Assembly (NCBI GenBank): GCA_043744805.1
Contig: JAYTTZ010000048.1
Span: 1 to 37,092 of the forward strand
Origin: Ga0077536 sp043744805
GTDB taxonomy: Bacteria > Pseudomonadota > Gammaproteobacteria > Ga0077536
Length of the DNA: 37,092 nucleotides
Reading direction: 5' to 3'
Shown: positions 36,779-37,092 of the stretch, in pieces
Position numbering within the stretch: position 1 is the first letter of the stretch
Layout: each line of letters begins with the position of its first letter
Notes under the pieces: model-generated
Databases searched by the model: none
Told to the model about the DNA's origin: nothing
The model's input: only the letters and a program-made list of their open reading frames with translations
Position numbers and translations under genes: made by a program

Positions 36779-37092
36779 TTACTGCTGGTAGACGATTTCG
36801 GCGCGACGGTTCTGGCCGTAGGCCGCTTCGTCGTGGCCTTCGGCTACCGGACGCTCCTCACCGTAGCTCACGGTGCGGATCTGGCCGGCGGTGGCGCCGA
36901 GCAGCACCAGTTGGCGACGCACGGTCAGCGCGCGACGTTCGCCCAGCGCAAGGTTGTACTCTCGCGAACCGCGTTCGTCGGAGTGGCCTTCCAGCGTGAT
37001 CGTCGTCTGCGGGTGGCTGGCAAGGAACTTGGCGTGCGCGGCCACGATGGACTGGAAGTCCTGGCGGATGTCGCTGCTGTCGTAGTCGAAGT
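36779..37092 (-). CDS. pal: Peptidoglycan-associated lipoprotein Pal, C-terminal part
   Basis: The 5' end lies beyond the right edge; about 104 codons are visible in frame. The OmpA-like domain is clear: FDYDSSDIRQDF at the edge, then ITLEGHSDERGSREYNLALGERRA, with the diaminopimelate-binding Asp and Arg, and SYGEERPVAEGHDEAAYGQNRRAEIVY to the stop. Pal anchors the outer membrane to peptidoglycan and works with TolB. cpoB follows after 38 bases. The lipobox and signal are outside the window. Confidence 0.95.
   Translation of the reverse strand, partial: FDYDSSDIRQDFQSIVAAHAKFLASHPQTTITLEGHSDERGSREYNLALGERRALTVRRQLVLLGATAGQIRTVSYGEERPVAEGHDEAAYGQNRRAEIVYQQ

Overview
The window is a high-G+C chromosomal segment (roughly two thirds G+C by eye) from a gammaproteobacterium. 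The lineage call rests on gene order. polA is divergent from a DUF2782 gene and a Pseudomonas-type thrB; ilvA is divergent from rpiA; hisE is followed by tatABC; kdsD-kdsC-lptC-lptA-lptB-rpoN-hpf-rapZ-HPr forms one run; and pal-cpoB-queC closes the window. No order or species can be named safely. No tRNA, rRNA or CRISPR array was seen. Almost all of the sequence is coding, often with 4-base ATGA overlaps.

Layout. 1-345: the 3' end of an IS3-family transposase abuts the first ~46 codons of a probable PKHD-type (Fe/2-oxoglutarate) hydroxylase gene, apparently cut by the insertion. 365-4193 (-): ethanolamine catabolism, eutB-eutC-permease. 4337-8527 (-): a tight five-gene operon, TlpA-like thioredoxin - DUF4266 lipoprotein - DUF3570 outer-membrane protein - ApbE flavin transferase - RTX protein. 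8946-11397 (+): trpG-trpD-trpC. 11377-13967 (-): ilvA, a class II aldolase and a VOC protein, nested end to end; rpiA diverges at 14021 (+). 14711-18409 (-): hisA-hisF-hisI-hisE-tatA-tatB-tatC. 18502-21237 (-): polA. 21355-22684 (+): DUF2782 and thrB, closed by a terminator. 22765-23433 (-): OmpA-domain lipoprotein with its own promoter. 23632-31954 (-): kdsD-kdsC-lptC-lptA-lptB-rpoN-hpf-rapZ-ptsH-ptsI. 32179-35105 (+): murU and an unusually long MltF-like lytic transglycosylase, separated by an AT-rich patch. 35115-37092 (-): pal (cut by the window edge), cpoB and queC.

How the genes work together. Most of the window is housekeeping: tryptophan, histidine, isoleucine and threonine biosynthesis, Kdo and LPS transport, sigma-54 and PTS signalling, Tat export, cell-wall recycling and Tol-Pal. 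The part least explained by known biology is the 4337-8527 operon. It combines a periplasmic thiol oxidoreductase, a tiny lipoprotein ending in a Gly/Cys tail, an outer-membrane barrel carrying a DxxSGAS sequence that looks like an ApbE flavinylation site, an ApbE with no signal peptide and several altered conserved positions, and a translationally coupled RTX protein that also carries an SGAS tetrapeptide. I read it as a candidate envelope or extracellular redox system with covalent flavin; this is inference.
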